Source of the DNA: a virus | Length of the DNA: 52,548 nucleotides | Reading direction: 5' to 3' (one strand) | IMG/VR virus record: IMGVR_UViG_3300021964_000096 | Span: 1 to 52,548 of that record | Shown here: piece by piece, positions 41,426 to 50,474 of the stretch | Numbering within the stretch: the first letter of the stretch is position 1 | Layout: each line of letters opens with the position of its first letter | Position numbers and translations under genes: made by a program | The notes under the pieces: model-generated | What the model saw: the letters and a program-made list of their open reading frames with translations, nothing else | What the model was told of the DNA's origin: nothing | Databases searched by the model: none

Positions 41426-41442
41426 AAAACTTACTTGTGTTG

Positions 41443-42933
41443 TTATCCACTAGGTAAAGTTGCTTTTTTGAATAAAACAAAGTTGTTAGCACCTTGAACA
41501 CATAAACATCTTTCAGATAAGAAGTTTACGTTCATTTCATCAGCTTCACTTGTATAGTTTCCACCAACAGATCCAGTCACCCAAGACTTCAAACGACGAT
41601 CGTCAGCTTCTGAAGCTCGGTAACGAACGTGTAAGAAAGGTCTTTGGATATTTTGACCTAGAATTTGATCGTAAACAGTTGAAGTTCCAGCTGGGACTAA
41701 AGCACCTAAAGTAAGTCCAGTTACTCCAGCAGTTGTAGAATCGTTCAAGTATTTCCAATCAGTTTTATAAAAGTCATAAGATCCTCTACGGAAACCAGAG
41801 AAACCTAAGTTAAGCGCCATATCTTCTGAATTTTCAAATACTCCATAAGAAGTACCTCCAGCTCCATAAGAATTTTGAGCAGCTAACATTAAGTCGATAT
41901 CTAGAGAAGTAGCACGATTCAAGAAAAGCATGTTTTCTTCAATAGCACCTTGCTTGTCTAGTTCAGCTAAAATGTCATCAAACTCTAAAATTCCTTCTGA
42001 ACCAGCAGTAGTATCAGCAAAGTCAGGATCATTGTAGACAAGACCTCTATCCTCAATAGCAGCAAAAAGACCTTCAGACCCAGTGTAACCAGCGGCTCCA
42101 GCAGCACCACCACCAGAGGTAGTATCAGTAACAGCTTCAATCATTGACATTTCTAAATAATCTTCAAAACGAATACGTGCTTCGTGCTCAGATTTTAAAT
42201 ACCAAAGATATCCTCCAGTTCCAGCTTCAGTAGTAACTTCAACCCATCCAATTTGTGCAACATCAGACCCATTAACGTTGTATTTATCTCTTAAGATAAT
42301 AGGTTTGTTGCTAAACTGAGTGAATTTAGCATCTACAGTTTTGCTAGGCCCAGGATTAGTTGAAGTTCCACTTCCTTTTGTGTACTCAGAGCCGTAAACA
42401 AAAACTTTTACAACACCTGGATCACCATCATTACTAGCGGTATAAATACTTGTTAAATCAGCTACTCCATAAGGCGCTACAGTAATAGTTGCAGCAGCAC
42501 CATCACCACCAGTCGTAACTCTAGCTTTAACAGTTGTAACTCCAGTAGATATAACAATAGTGTTACCAGCGTTAATTAAAGCAGCTTTTTGAGCACCTGT
42601 TTGAGATCCAGCAACTGCAGGAGCGTCATCTCCAAAAGTCAACAAGTTACTACCAGTTGCAGCTACTTGACAATCTTCAAAAGCAATATGAAGACGTCCT
42701 TGTTCAGACCAAACCACTTGATCAGAAGCCATAGGCATTTCAGCGCCTACCATTCTTAAAAATCCAGATACAGTACGGTTACCATATCGCTCTACCTCTT
42801 TTTCATACACTTCAGGTAGAAATTGTTGTGTAAAATTCATGTCATCTAGAGACAAATAGTTGTCACCAAATAGACCTTTAATAGGGCGCGGAGTTACGTG
42901 ATTTAACTCAGCACCAGTTCCAGCAAATGCCAT
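41443..42933 (-). CDS. major capsid protein
   Basis: The protein has 496 aa. It has the family blocks LFGDNYLSLDDMNFTQQFLP, VSGFLRMVGAEMP and VVWSEQGRLHIAFE, then a beta-rich insert of about residues 100-220. The middle helix (RIRFEDYLEMSMIEAV) and FLHVRYRASEADDRRLKSW near the end fit an HK97-type shell protein. It follows a scaffold-like gene, is placed after portal, and is closed by a terminator. The length is like that of capsid proteins of large podoviruses. No own protease domain is visible. Confidence 0.8.
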   Translation of the reverse strand: MAFAGTGAELNHVTPRPIKGLFGDNYLSLDDMNFTQQFLPEVYEKEVERYGNRTVSGFLRMVGAEMPMASDQVVWSEQGRLHIAFEDCQVAATGSNLLTFGDDAPAVAGSQTGAQKAALINAGNTIVISTGVTTVKARVTTGGDGAAATITVAPYGVADLTSIYTASNDGDPGVVKVFVYGSEYTKGSGTSTNPGPSKTVDAKFTQFSNKPIILRDKYNVNGSDVAQIGWVEVTTEAGTGGYLWYLKSEHEARIRFEDYLEMSMIEAVTDTTSGGGAAGAAGYTGSEGLFAAIEDRGLVYNDPDFADTTAGSEGILEFDDILAELDKQGAIEENMLFLNRATSLDIDLMLAAQNSYGAGGTSYGVFENSEDMALNLGFSGFRRGSYDFYKTDWKYLNDSTTAGVTGLTLGALVPAGTSTVYDQILGQNIQRPFLHVRYRASEADDRRLKSWVTGSVGGNYTSEADEMNVNFLSERCLCVQGANNFVLFKKATLPSG

Positions 42934-42952
42934 AATTTTAAATTTTTAGTTG

Positions 42953-44149
42953 TTATTTTCTAATTTTCATTTTTAATTTAGAAGTATCAACACCGTTAAC
43001 AGACCTTACTGTCCAACCGTTAGAAGTTGTAGTTTTTTCATGGCCCCGTCTAGGTTCCATATCTACATTCTTGGCTCTAGCAACACTAGATTTTATAGCA
43101 TCGGCTTTACCTTGCTCATAAAAATGTTGCGCTATAGCGTCAGAATTCATAGCGGTGAACAAAGACTTGTGATAACCTTTAGCATCAGACATTTCATTTT
43201 TATCGTTTAAGAACTTCTTAACAAAATTATTAATGTCGCTTTGTGTGTTTTTCACGTTGTCTACGTCTTTAACGTTAAAACGATACCTCTTGTCCCCAAC
43301 TGAATATTCAAAACCTTTGAAATCATTGTTGAACAAATCGTTTGTTTTCTTTAAAAACGTATTTTTTTGTTGCTCTGCAACTTTAGTTGACTCTTCGTTT
43401 TCTTTATTGTAGCGGTTGAAAAATTCAACTGCTTTTTGCTGATCAGGTGTAAGCCTAGAACCAGCTTTTATTTCGTCATAGTATTTAGACTTCAAGCTTT
43501 CCATGTGGTTTTGAGCTTTAGCAAGCTCCTCCTTATAAGCTATTTTTCTTTTTCTAATATCTCTTTCGTCATCTAGCTCTTCATCATAGCTAAAATCTTC
43601 CATCAATATATCGACGTCTTCTTTGTCTAAATGTGGTTTTGTGGTTTCGTAATATTCCCTTAATAATTGTTCGTTATTTAACTTAGAATAATCTTGGTTT
43701 AATTTTACATAATCCTCAAGAGTTCCACCAGTGTCATTCATAAAGTCTACAACTTTTTGAATATTTTCTGGTAAATTAACTCCAGTTTGCTCCTGCTCTT
43801 CAATAGCATCAGCAATATCTTCCGTTAATTGCTCTGTTTGCTCTTGTACTTCTTCTTCGGTAATTTCTTCAACTACCGGCGCTTCACTCCGTACATCTTC
43901 AACACGCTGCTCGGGGTTTTCTTCAACCAATTCTTGCAATTCCAGGTTGGACTCTTCTCTGCTTTCTGCGCTTTCGTCTTCGCTGCGTAACACGCTTTCA
44001 TCTGTGCTTTGTTCTTGAACGGCATCTTGGTTTGTTTTGTTTAGTTTACTTAAATCAACCTTTATTACACCATCTTCTTGCATAACAGGCTTTGGCGCTT
44101 CTTGCTGCACCTCTTCAACTAAAGAATCTTTAATTTCTTCGTTTTCCAT
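42953..44149 (-). CDS. putative scaffolding protein
   Basis: The protein has 398 aa. The N-terminal 150 residues are extremely Glu-rich and low in complexity (EESNLELQELVEENPEQRVE), followed by charged helices with coiled-coil potential and a basic C-terminal end (SVARAKNVDMEPRR; KLKMKIRK). This acidic helical layout with a basic end is typical of capsid scaffold proteins, which bind the shell through the C-terminus. Its position between portal and capsid supports that. No protease motif is seen. Confidence 0.7.
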   Translation of the reverse strand: MENEEIKDSLVEEVQQEAPKPVMQEDGVIKVDLSKLNKTNQDAVQEQSTDESVLRSEDESAESREESNLELQELVEENPEQRVEDVRSEAPVVEEITEEEVQEQTEQLTEDIADAIEEQEQTGVNLPENIQKVVDFMNDTGGTLEDYVKLNQDYSKLNNEQLLREYYETTKPHLDKEDVDILMEDFSYDEELDDERDIRKRKIAYKEELAKAQNHMESLKSKYYDEIKAGSRLTPDQQKAVEFFNRYNKENEESTKVAEQQKNTFLKKTNDLFNNDFKGFEYSVGDKRYRFNVKDVDNVKNTQSDINNFVKKFLNDKNEMSDAKGYHKSLFTAMNSDAIAQHFYEQGKADAIKSSVARAKNVDMEPRRGHEKTTTSNGWTVRSVNGVDTSKLKMKIRK

Positions 44150-44182
44150 GATAAAATATTATATAATTACTATTAGTTATTA

Positions 44183-46612
44183 TCACCTGGGTTGTAGTGA
44201 ACCTAAATCAAATCCACCGCTTAATATGTCATTCCCAGATGATTCAAAGTTTTTTGGCGGTAGATCATTTTTTCTTTGAGCTATAAGTTCGCTTTGTTGC
44301 GTAGCTTGTATTTTAGTTCTTTCGTCTTTTCTATCTTCTTTCATTTTATCTTTTCCAGACAAAACTTCACTTTGTTGCTTTTGAAGCTGCATATTAATTT
44401 GAAACTCGTAAGCCATTAATTGTTTCTTCAACTCAGCTTCTCTCATTAGTTTATCTGCTTCAAAGTTAGCTTTAGCTTGCTCTAGTTGTATTTTGCTTTG
44501 AGTTAAAGCATTTTGTTTTTGAACTTCTAATTGAGCAGCGACTTGCTGTGATTGTTGATTAGCTTGTGCTTGAGCTTGAATATTCTGTTGCTGAATCAAC
44601 TGATCACGCTCCATTTTCTTTTTACGTCTAAGTTTTAGTAGCGCGTTAGCTAACTTTATATTTTTAACATCTCTAACATCTATAGCATCTTCTAAGTCTA
44701 TAGACTTTTGAGTTATAGCCATTTGTATGTTGTTTTCTAATATAGCTTTTTCTTCTTCGTCTGGCTGCAGCTCTATAAATATACCAAAGTCGTATAAATG
44801 TAACTCACTTAACTCATCTAACGTCGCTACATTATGAACACCTATTTGCTGTATAAACGCGTCTTTTGTTGGTGAATATTCTAATATATCTGATATTCTA
44901 AGTGATAAGTTCTCTGCTAAGTCAGATGTTATAAACAAACCACCGGTCAGTATGTGCCTTGTAGCTGTGTTTGAATTAGCAGCTGCAAGTTTTTGCACTC
45001 CAACTAAAGCGTCTTTTGAAGGTGTACTACCATCTCTAGCTTCATTAAGACCCGTTACGTCACGAATCATTTGTAGATAATAGTTGTAAGTATTTATAAG
45101 TTGAGGTATTTTATTACCACCAGAGCCACTTGCTATTTCTTGAATAGGTATTTTACCTGGGTTTAAGTCACCTTCCTGTGTAAATGATCTACCAATTACA
45201 GAACCTGTTTGAAAAAACATGTTTAGCGCTTCTTGCGGATTGTAATTAGTTCCATTGCCAAGGTCAACTTCGGCTAAACCATCAGCGTCTAAATAAACAC
45301 CATCTGGCACCATGCGTGACAACACCTGTTGTAGCTTCAAATGTGTTAGTTGAATCATATCAGCAAAACCGGTTATACGGCTAACTAATGATTCAATTTG
45401 TCCTTTATACATACGAGGCGCGCAAATACTATAATTCATTTTAACTTTAGTAAAATCACTTTTTGGTCGTAGCATATTTTTAGCCATTTCCCACTTAAGT
45501 AATTTATCTGTACCTAAAACTAAAACACCTTCATATAAAACTTCTAAAGATCTACCAACTTTTTGTATACCATACTGCTCAAGTATTTCTTGAGGTGGGT
45601 TAAATTGATCATCTTTAATTAATATTTTTTCAGCACCAGTAGCAGATTCTTTGACCTTATATACTTCATTCATATATGTTTTATAATTGAAGTATAATAT
45701 TTGAACAGTGTTAGAATCTGTTTCGTCGTAATTAGTTATTGTTCTGTCGTAAAAACCATTGTTTTGGAATGATGTCTTACTAATATCTTCTAATTGATCA
45801 TCTGTTAGCTCTGGAAATTGCTTTTTAAGCTCGTTAATATGAACTGATTTTATTTCACCAACATAATATATATCATCAAAATATGGTGATTCTGTATAAG
45901 AATATACCATGTATGCTGGATCTACATAGTCAACAACAACGCCCTCTGATTGTGTAAATCTATTTTTAACAGCTCCAATACCTATAGTGGTTAAATCGTA
46001 ATTAACTCTTTTTCTAGTTAAATCATATTTATTACCCTCTAACAAAACATTTATAGCTTGCTCTTGCGCTATTTCAATATTTTGCTTGTACGTAAGCTGC
46101 ATATGAAGCTCAAGTTCTTCTTTTGTTTCTGGTAAAGTAGCTGGATTATTTTCAAATAAATTAATACCTAAATTTTCTTGTACGTATTCGTTTATTTGTT
46201 TTGTTTGCATATCACGAATAATAGATTCCATATATGCAGTTCTTTTACCTACACCGTAAGGGTCTTGTGAATACGCGCTTATATCAAAAGCCCTTTCAGA
46301 TATACCATTGACAACAATATCAACAAACTTAGGTATAATAGGTACTGGTTTCCAGTCTAAATTTAAATAAGATAAATCACCATTTATAGATAATTCGTCT
46401 TTATATTTTTGTATACTTTGTTCTCCGCGAGCGTATAGTCTTAATCTGTGAAAAGTGTTTTGATTACTTTTATACCTATTAACACCGTTGGTAGATTTAA
46501 ACCATTCATCTTGAATAGCTCTACCAACTTTTAAACCATACTCGAAAGAGGCTTTTTCTTGATCACTAGCAACTTGACTAGGAAAAAAACTTTTTACAAC
46601 TGACTCAGCCAT
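44183..46612 (-). CDS. portal protein
   Basis: The protein has 809 aa. Portal-type segments are visible: FHRLRLYARGEQSIQKY, PIIPKFVDIVVNGISER and VDYVDPAYMVYSYTESPYFD, with a long helix (MIQLTHLKLQQVLSRMVPDGV) in the middle. The last 130 residues are Gln-rich, Lys-rich helices (LIQQQNIQAQAQANQQSQQ), likely the barrel at the inside of the head. It forms the dodecameric gate for DNA. It is encoded directly after the large terminase subunit. Confidence 0.85.
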   Translation of the reverse strand: MAESVVKSFFPSQVASDQEKASFEYGLKVGRAIQDEWFKSTNGVNRYKSNQNTFHRLRLYARGEQSIQKYKDELSINGDLSYLNLDWKPVPIIPKFVDIVVNGISERAFDISAYSQDPYGVGKRTAYMESIIRDMQTKQINEYVQENLGINLFENNPATLPETKEELELHMQLTYKQNIEIAQEQAINVLLEGNKYDLTRKRVNYDLTTIGIGAVKNRFTQSEGVVVDYVDPAYMVYSYTESPYFDDIYYVGEIKSVHINELKKQFPELTDDQLEDISKTSFQNNGFYDRTITNYDETDSNTVQILYFNYKTYMNEVYKVKESATGAEKILIKDDQFNPPQEILEQYGIQKVGRSLEVLYEGVLVLGTDKLLKWEMAKNMLRPKSDFTKVKMNYSICAPRMYKGQIESLVSRITGFADMIQLTHLKLQQVLSRMVPDGVYLDADGLAEVDLGNGTNYNPQEALNMFFQTGSVIGRSFTQEGDLNPGKIPIQEIASGSGGNKIPQLINTYNYYLQMIRDVTGLNEARDGSTPSKDALVGVQKLAAANSNTATRHILTGGLFITSDLAENLSLRISDILEYSPTKDAFIQQIGVHNVATLDELSELHLYDFGIFIELQPDEEEKAILENNIQMAITQKSIDLEDAIDVRDVKNIKLANALLKLRRKKKMERDQLIQQQNIQAQAQANQQSQQVAAQLEVQKQNALTQSKIQLEQAKANFEADKLMREAELKKQLMAYEFQINMQLQKQQSEVLSGKDKMKEDRKDERTKIQATQQSELIAQRKNDLPPKNFESSGNDILSGGFDLGSLQPR

Positions 46613-46614
46613 AT

Positions 46615-48825
46615 TTATTTCATTATTTTTGATATATTCCCGCTGTTAGTATATCTAGCGATTTTTATATTTATTGGTTCTTTTTCTATTTTAGCTACAG
46701 GTCTATATAAATGTCTATTGCAAGCCATTATAGCTAAACCAGAACTTATAGCAGCATCAAACTTTGTTCTTTTGTTTATATCGAACTTAGCCCAATCGTT
46801 TAATGTTTTATTAAAATACATATCTCCATATTGAGCATCTGATTTTAATCCAACGTATCTATCTATGTAAGACTCTATAGCCGCAGCGTGAGCTTGCTTT
46901 ATGTCTTCACTAGAGTTAGGTATACCACCTATTTCTTTTTCAGCTACAGATAATTTGTTCCAAAGCTTATCAGGTCTGTTCATTGAATAACCTCTATAAC
47001 CTCTTCTTTTTAAATAATATAAAAGTCTTGGTTTGTTATTTTCTGCGAGCAAAGGCATACCGTAAAAAACTAAAGCCATCAACACGTCTTCAAAAAACAT
47101 TTCAGCAGTTTGCGGTCTAGCTATATATTCTAGAAAAAATGAGCTTGGCGGCGCATCTTCCATGCTAAACTTAGTTAAACCGTGTAAAGCACCTTTAGAT
47201 CCTTTACCATCTACTGTTCCAGATATATCGTAACTATCACAACCAAAAGCACCTATATGTTCATTACCTGGGTGCTTAATACCATTTTTTATTATTTGTT
47301 TATTTTGTAAATCATAACTAGGAACCCAAGTGATATTGAAATTACCGTTTGGATTTGGTACAAATTTTACTCTAGTATCTTTTACACCATTCTCCCATTG
47401 AAATGTTCCAGTAGTAATAACGCTTGTGTTTCTTAAATCTTCGTTATAATCTATTTGCTCGTATATTTTAACTAAATTAAATATACTATTTTTTGTTTCG
47501 TCTCTAAACGCGTGTTCTTCAGTTCTTGGAAACTGTCTGTAAAATTCGTTTAAAGCATCTTGATCACTTCTGAGACCATCAGCTTCGTTTTCCCAATGTT
47601 CTATAACACCTACATCAATTAAATCACCATGTGGTCCTTCAACTGGTTCTTGCGGAGTATTGAAAACAGGGTGTCCATAAGAATCAATGAATCCCTCGTA
47701 GTTCCACTCCATAGGTATGAACAAAGAATATAGTCCTGAGCTAGTCTGTCCATTCCGGTTTCGCTTAGTAACACCGGAGTTGTAATATAGTTTTTTAAAA
47801 TTTTCTCCACCTTTATCTAAAGAGTTTGACGTTGAACCCATCATACACTTACCTATGATCCTTGAACCTAATCTCAAACAAGTTTTAGTAACTCTCCAGT
47901 TATTTAATATATTATCAGGTCTCTCCCATTTACCACTTTCATCGTGCACTAATAATTTTAGTTTTTCCCCATCGTAGGAATTGTCACCAGTATTTTTCCA
48001 ATCAATTGTGGTGTCGAGCCCTTCAAGTATTTCATCATTTGGTTTGTTCTGAATAGATTTACGAGTAAGTCTTGACGCTGGAATCCTATAAGCCAATTCT
48101 GTTTTTGGTCTATCCATACCGTCTTGGATTGGTTTGAAAAAGAACGGATAGTTGACCGATATTGGTACGACTTTATCTGTAAACATTTTTTTAGCGTCAG
48201 CTCCCGACTTAGACAATATTCCGAACCTAGAGTCGCTGGATATGGTCGCCATATTAACGGTTTCTCCACTTGCCATAAAAGAGAATCCAGATCTTCTGTT
48301 CTTGAGATAGCACATTCCATAGCATCGTGGGTCAGCTTTGCAAGCTTCCCAGAATATAAAGAATAATCTGTTTGCTTCTCTAAACTCTGGCTTGCCAACG
48401 TCAATCTTGGACCACTGCAGGTACATAAAGTGAGTGCCAGTAATGTAAGTAGCCACGCCTCTATTATAGAACCAATGACCTTCTTCTCGTTTTTTAAACT
48501 CATTATCTATGTAATTTTCCCATTTAGCTTTAAATTCTTCTGGATAATCTCTCCATTCGAATACACTATTAATGTTTTTAAGCTCTTTAGGATACTCTTT
48601 AGCTTCCCACCTGTCAATACCTTTAGTTAGATTTTTCGGTGTCTTAGGGAGAGCTATTTTAAGACCTTGTATTTCGTATATTTCACCTATTTGACCTGTC
48701 TTGCTAATAACTACAATGTCATTTTCTTTGTTGTAGCCATAATTCCATTTTTTAGATTTATTAAGTCTATTTAATGTGTTTATTTTTACAGGTTCAATTA
48801 TCTTGTATAAACTCTGCTCGTACAT
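46615..48825 (-). CDS. terminase, large subunit
   Basis: The protein has 736 aa. The ATPase has a non-classical Walker A, KNRRSGFS (175-182), in which the usual Gly-Lys-Ser/Thr is replaced by Gly-Phe-Ser and the Arg pair may serve. The Walker B is LLVHDE (Asp295, Glu296), and STSN (about 331-334) is the coupling motif. The nuclease has GCDSYD (Asp530) and a C-terminal FDAAISSG Asp. It cuts concatemers and pumps DNA through the portal. It starts one base into the small-subunit stop and is followed by the portal gene. Confidence 0.88.
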   Translation of the reverse strand: MYEQSLYKIIEPVKINTLNRLNKSKKWNYGYNKENDIVVISKTGQIGEIYEIQGLKIALPKTPKNLTKGIDRWEAKEYPKELKNINSVFEWRDYPEEFKAKWENYIDNEFKKREEGHWFYNRGVATYITGTHFMYLQWSKIDVGKPEFREANRLFFIFWEACKADPRCYGMCYLKNRRSGFSFMASGETVNMATISSDSRFGILSKSGADAKKMFTDKVVPISVNYPFFFKPIQDGMDRPKTELAYRIPASRLTRKSIQNKPNDEILEGLDTTIDWKNTGDNSYDGEKLKLLVHDESGKWERPDNILNNWRVTKTCLRLGSRIIGKCMMGSTSNSLDKGGENFKKLYYNSGVTKRNRNGQTSSGLYSLFIPMEWNYEGFIDSYGHPVFNTPQEPVEGPHGDLIDVGVIEHWENEADGLRSDQDALNEFYRQFPRTEEHAFRDETKNSIFNLVKIYEQIDYNEDLRNTSVITTGTFQWENGVKDTRVKFVPNPNGNFNITWVPSYDLQNKQIIKNGIKHPGNEHIGAFGCDSYDISGTVDGKGSKGALHGLTKFSMEDAPPSSFFLEYIARPQTAEMFFEDVLMALVFYGMPLLAENNKPRLLYYLKRRGYRGYSMNRPDKLWNKLSVAEKEIGGIPNSSEDIKQAHAAAIESYIDRYVGLKSDAQYGDMYFNKTLNDWAKFDINKRTKFDAAISSGLAIMACNRHLYRPVAKIEKEPINIKIARYTNSGNISKIMK

Positions 48826-49100
48826 TATCTAGACCTCCTTTCTGCAAAACCACTAAAAGTTTTTTTATTTTCTTCTTTTGGTTTATTTTCTAAAACAGCT
48901 TCCTCTTCTTGTATTCTTGTCAATATCTCAAAAGCGTCAAATATAGCTAGTTTTTTAGTTGCAGCAGCGTTTTTAAGTCTATCAGCTGAAACATCATCTT
49001 CTGTATTAGTAATGATTTTTTCCTCAGCTACTTTTATTAATTCCTCAACTGCTTTGTGACCAGCTTGGATTATACTCTTTTTCGTTTCCTTGATATTCAT
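48825..49100 (-). CDS. putative terminase small subunit
   Basis: I choose the start MNIKETKKSIIQAGHKAVEE, which leaves a 56-nt overlap with the GroES-like gene; an in-frame ATG at 49145 would overlap by 101 nt. The product (91 aa) is helical, with a Lys-rich start and an acidic end (EEEAVLENKPKEENKK). Its place just upstream of the large subunit, with one base shared, suggests the DNA-recognition subunit. No clear helix-turn-helix is visible. Confidence 0.6.
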   Translation of the reverse strand: MNIKETKKSIIQAGHKAVEELIKVAEEKIITNTEDDVSADRLKNAAATKKLAIFDAFEILTRIQEEEAVLENKPKEENKKTFSGFAERRSR

Positions 49101-49635
49101 ATTTAATTGTAATAAGTCTGTTTGGAACTCTATATAGTCTTTCATTTTCTATAAAAAACTCGTATTCAGCCCCAGGTTTAAAAGAAACTAACGTACCTTT
49201 TTCTATATAACCGTCGCTATGTTTTACAACACCTTTACCAACAACTTCTTTGTTTAATTTAAACATGTCTTCATCTTGCAAAGGTTTGATAAAAGAAAAA
49301 CCGCTTATAGCTTTCCATTCATTATCTCTTTTATAAGCATAAACTTGATCTTGTTGTACAAAAAATAAGTCTTCTTTAAAATAGCTTTTACTATTTTTTT
49401 CTTTACCTCTTACATCATAAAATCTTCTAAATACATTATGATGTACTATGACTTCATCACCTGCTTTGACTTCGCTACAAATAGCTAATGGTGTAGCTAT
49501 TACAACCCCGTGTCTACTTACATATTGATGGTTTTGCATTTCTGTATTTAGTATCAATTCAGAGTCAGCAATTTTAACCTTATTGTTGTTTCTTTCGTCA
49601 AACGGTTTAACTATAAAATTAAAAATACTGTTCAT
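49045..49635 (-). CDS. GroES-like co-chaperonin fold protein
   Basis: The protein has 196 aa. Two beta-barrel-like halves are suggested: HGVVIATPLAICSEVKAGDE with VIVHHNVFRRFYD, and GKGVVKHSDGYIEKGTLVSF with GAEYEFFIENERLYRV. These GDEV and GxVV blocks are like Cpn10/GroES and T4 gp31, though longer. It could adapt the host GroEL for folding the capsid protein. The gene is next to terminase; the assignment rests on pattern only. Confidence 0.6.
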   Translation of the reverse strand: MNSIFNFIVKPFDERNNNKVKIADSELILNTEMQNHQYVSRHGVVIATPLAICSEVKAGDEVIVHHNVFRRFYDVRGKEKNSKSYFKEDLFFVQQDQVYAYKRDNEWKAISGFSFIKPLQDEDMFKLNKEVVGKGVVKHSDGYIEKGTLVSFKPGAEYEFFIENERLYRVPNRLITIKYEYQGNEKEYNPSWSQSS

Positions 49636-49853
49636 TAATATTCTAAATCATATTCAACTGCAATAGCCATGTTTTTGTTAAAATCTTTCCACGGCAGTAT
49701 CTCATCATTCTTTTTAATATAGATAGAGTACTTTGTATCTTCTTCTATTATATTTTCTATAATATGACCACCATACACTTCCTGTCCAACAGAGTAGTGC
49801 ATGGCATCATTCTTATAGTCTCTCCCAATACTAATTTTCCGTACTAGGCTCAT
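49635..49853 (-). CDS. 72-aa protein, unknown
   Basis: The product (GRDYKNDAMHYSVGQEVYGG, then HIIENIIEEDTKYSIYI) is beta-rich and resembles small proteins encoded near terminase in marine phages. Its stop shares a base with the GroES-like start; its own start overlaps the coiled-coil gene by 23 nt. No function assigned. Confidence 0.6.
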   Translation of the reverse strand: MSLVRKISIGRDYKNDAMHYSVGQEVYGGHIIENIIEEDTKYSIYIKKNDEILPWKDFNKNMAIAVEYDLEY

Positions 49854-50085
49854 TATCTAACTTCTTGTAAGATCCGTCGTTTATATCTATAGTTATGTCT
49901 CCATAGATACCTCTTAACTCTTCTTGATACTTTTGCAATTCTACTTGAAGTGTGCTAGCACCGTGAAGCACTTGGTGTTTTTCAATTTCTAACTCACCTA
50001 TTTTTAACTGGTGTTGGTTAAAATTTTTAACTAAATCTTGCAATTTAACTAACTCTTCTTCTTTAATTGCTTCTACTTTTTTCAT
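49831..50085 (-). CDS. 84-aa coiled-coil protein near terminase
   Basis: A Leu/Gln/Glu heptad region (EEELVKLQDLVKNFNQHQLK; EIEKHQVLHGASTLQVELQK) forms a coiled coil and ends in a short beta tail (YGDITIDINDGSYKK). I recognise this family in phages of Bacteroidetes, where it lies upstream of terminase genes; it is not functionally known. Confidence 0.65.
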   Translation of the reverse strand: MKKVEAIKEEELVKLQDLVKNFNQHQLKIGELEIEKHQVLHGASTLQVELQKYQEELRGIYGDITIDINDGSYKKLDNEPSTEN

Positions 50086-50145
50086 TTTAATTATATTTAA
50101 TTGTTATTTATAGTTTTATTATTACGTATAAAGTTAATTATTTAC

Positions 50146-50466
50146 CTAACTCCAAGGCAAACCTGTGTTTGTTGGTAGGTCTTCTATTTGGTCTTTTTTA
50201 ATAGTCGCCTGCGCATCTACGTAAGTTTCAGCATCTGTTACAGCGGTTGCTCCTAAGTCTGCTTGCACTAAACCTATAACTTGAGATTCGGTTAGTTGAT
50301 CATAAGGCGTTAGTGGAGCTGGCCCTACTACACCAGATAAAGTATTAGTAAATACTTTTCTAGCATAACCAACACCGTCCTGCCCTTGCGCTGCAGATAT
50401 TACCACTAGCTTATCCTCGCCAGCGTTGTTTTCATATTCCATTGATAAAATTGTCCAAGTCGCCAT
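50146..50466 (-). CDS. 106-aa conserved virion-region protein
   Basis: The protein begins TWTILSMEYENNAGEDKLVV and has a beta strand-rich first half, then an acidic helix. This short family recurs between fibre and terminase genes in marine phages. It starts 8 nt after the fibre stop. It may be a fibre chaperone or attachment protein; this is inferred from position only. Confidence 0.6.
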   Translation of the reverse strand: MATWTILSMEYENNAGEDKLVVISAAQGQDGVGYARKVFTNTLSGVVGPAPLTPYDQLTESQVIGLVQADLGATAVTDAETYVDAQATIKKDQIEDLPTNTGLPWS

Positions 50467-50474
50467 ATTTATTT

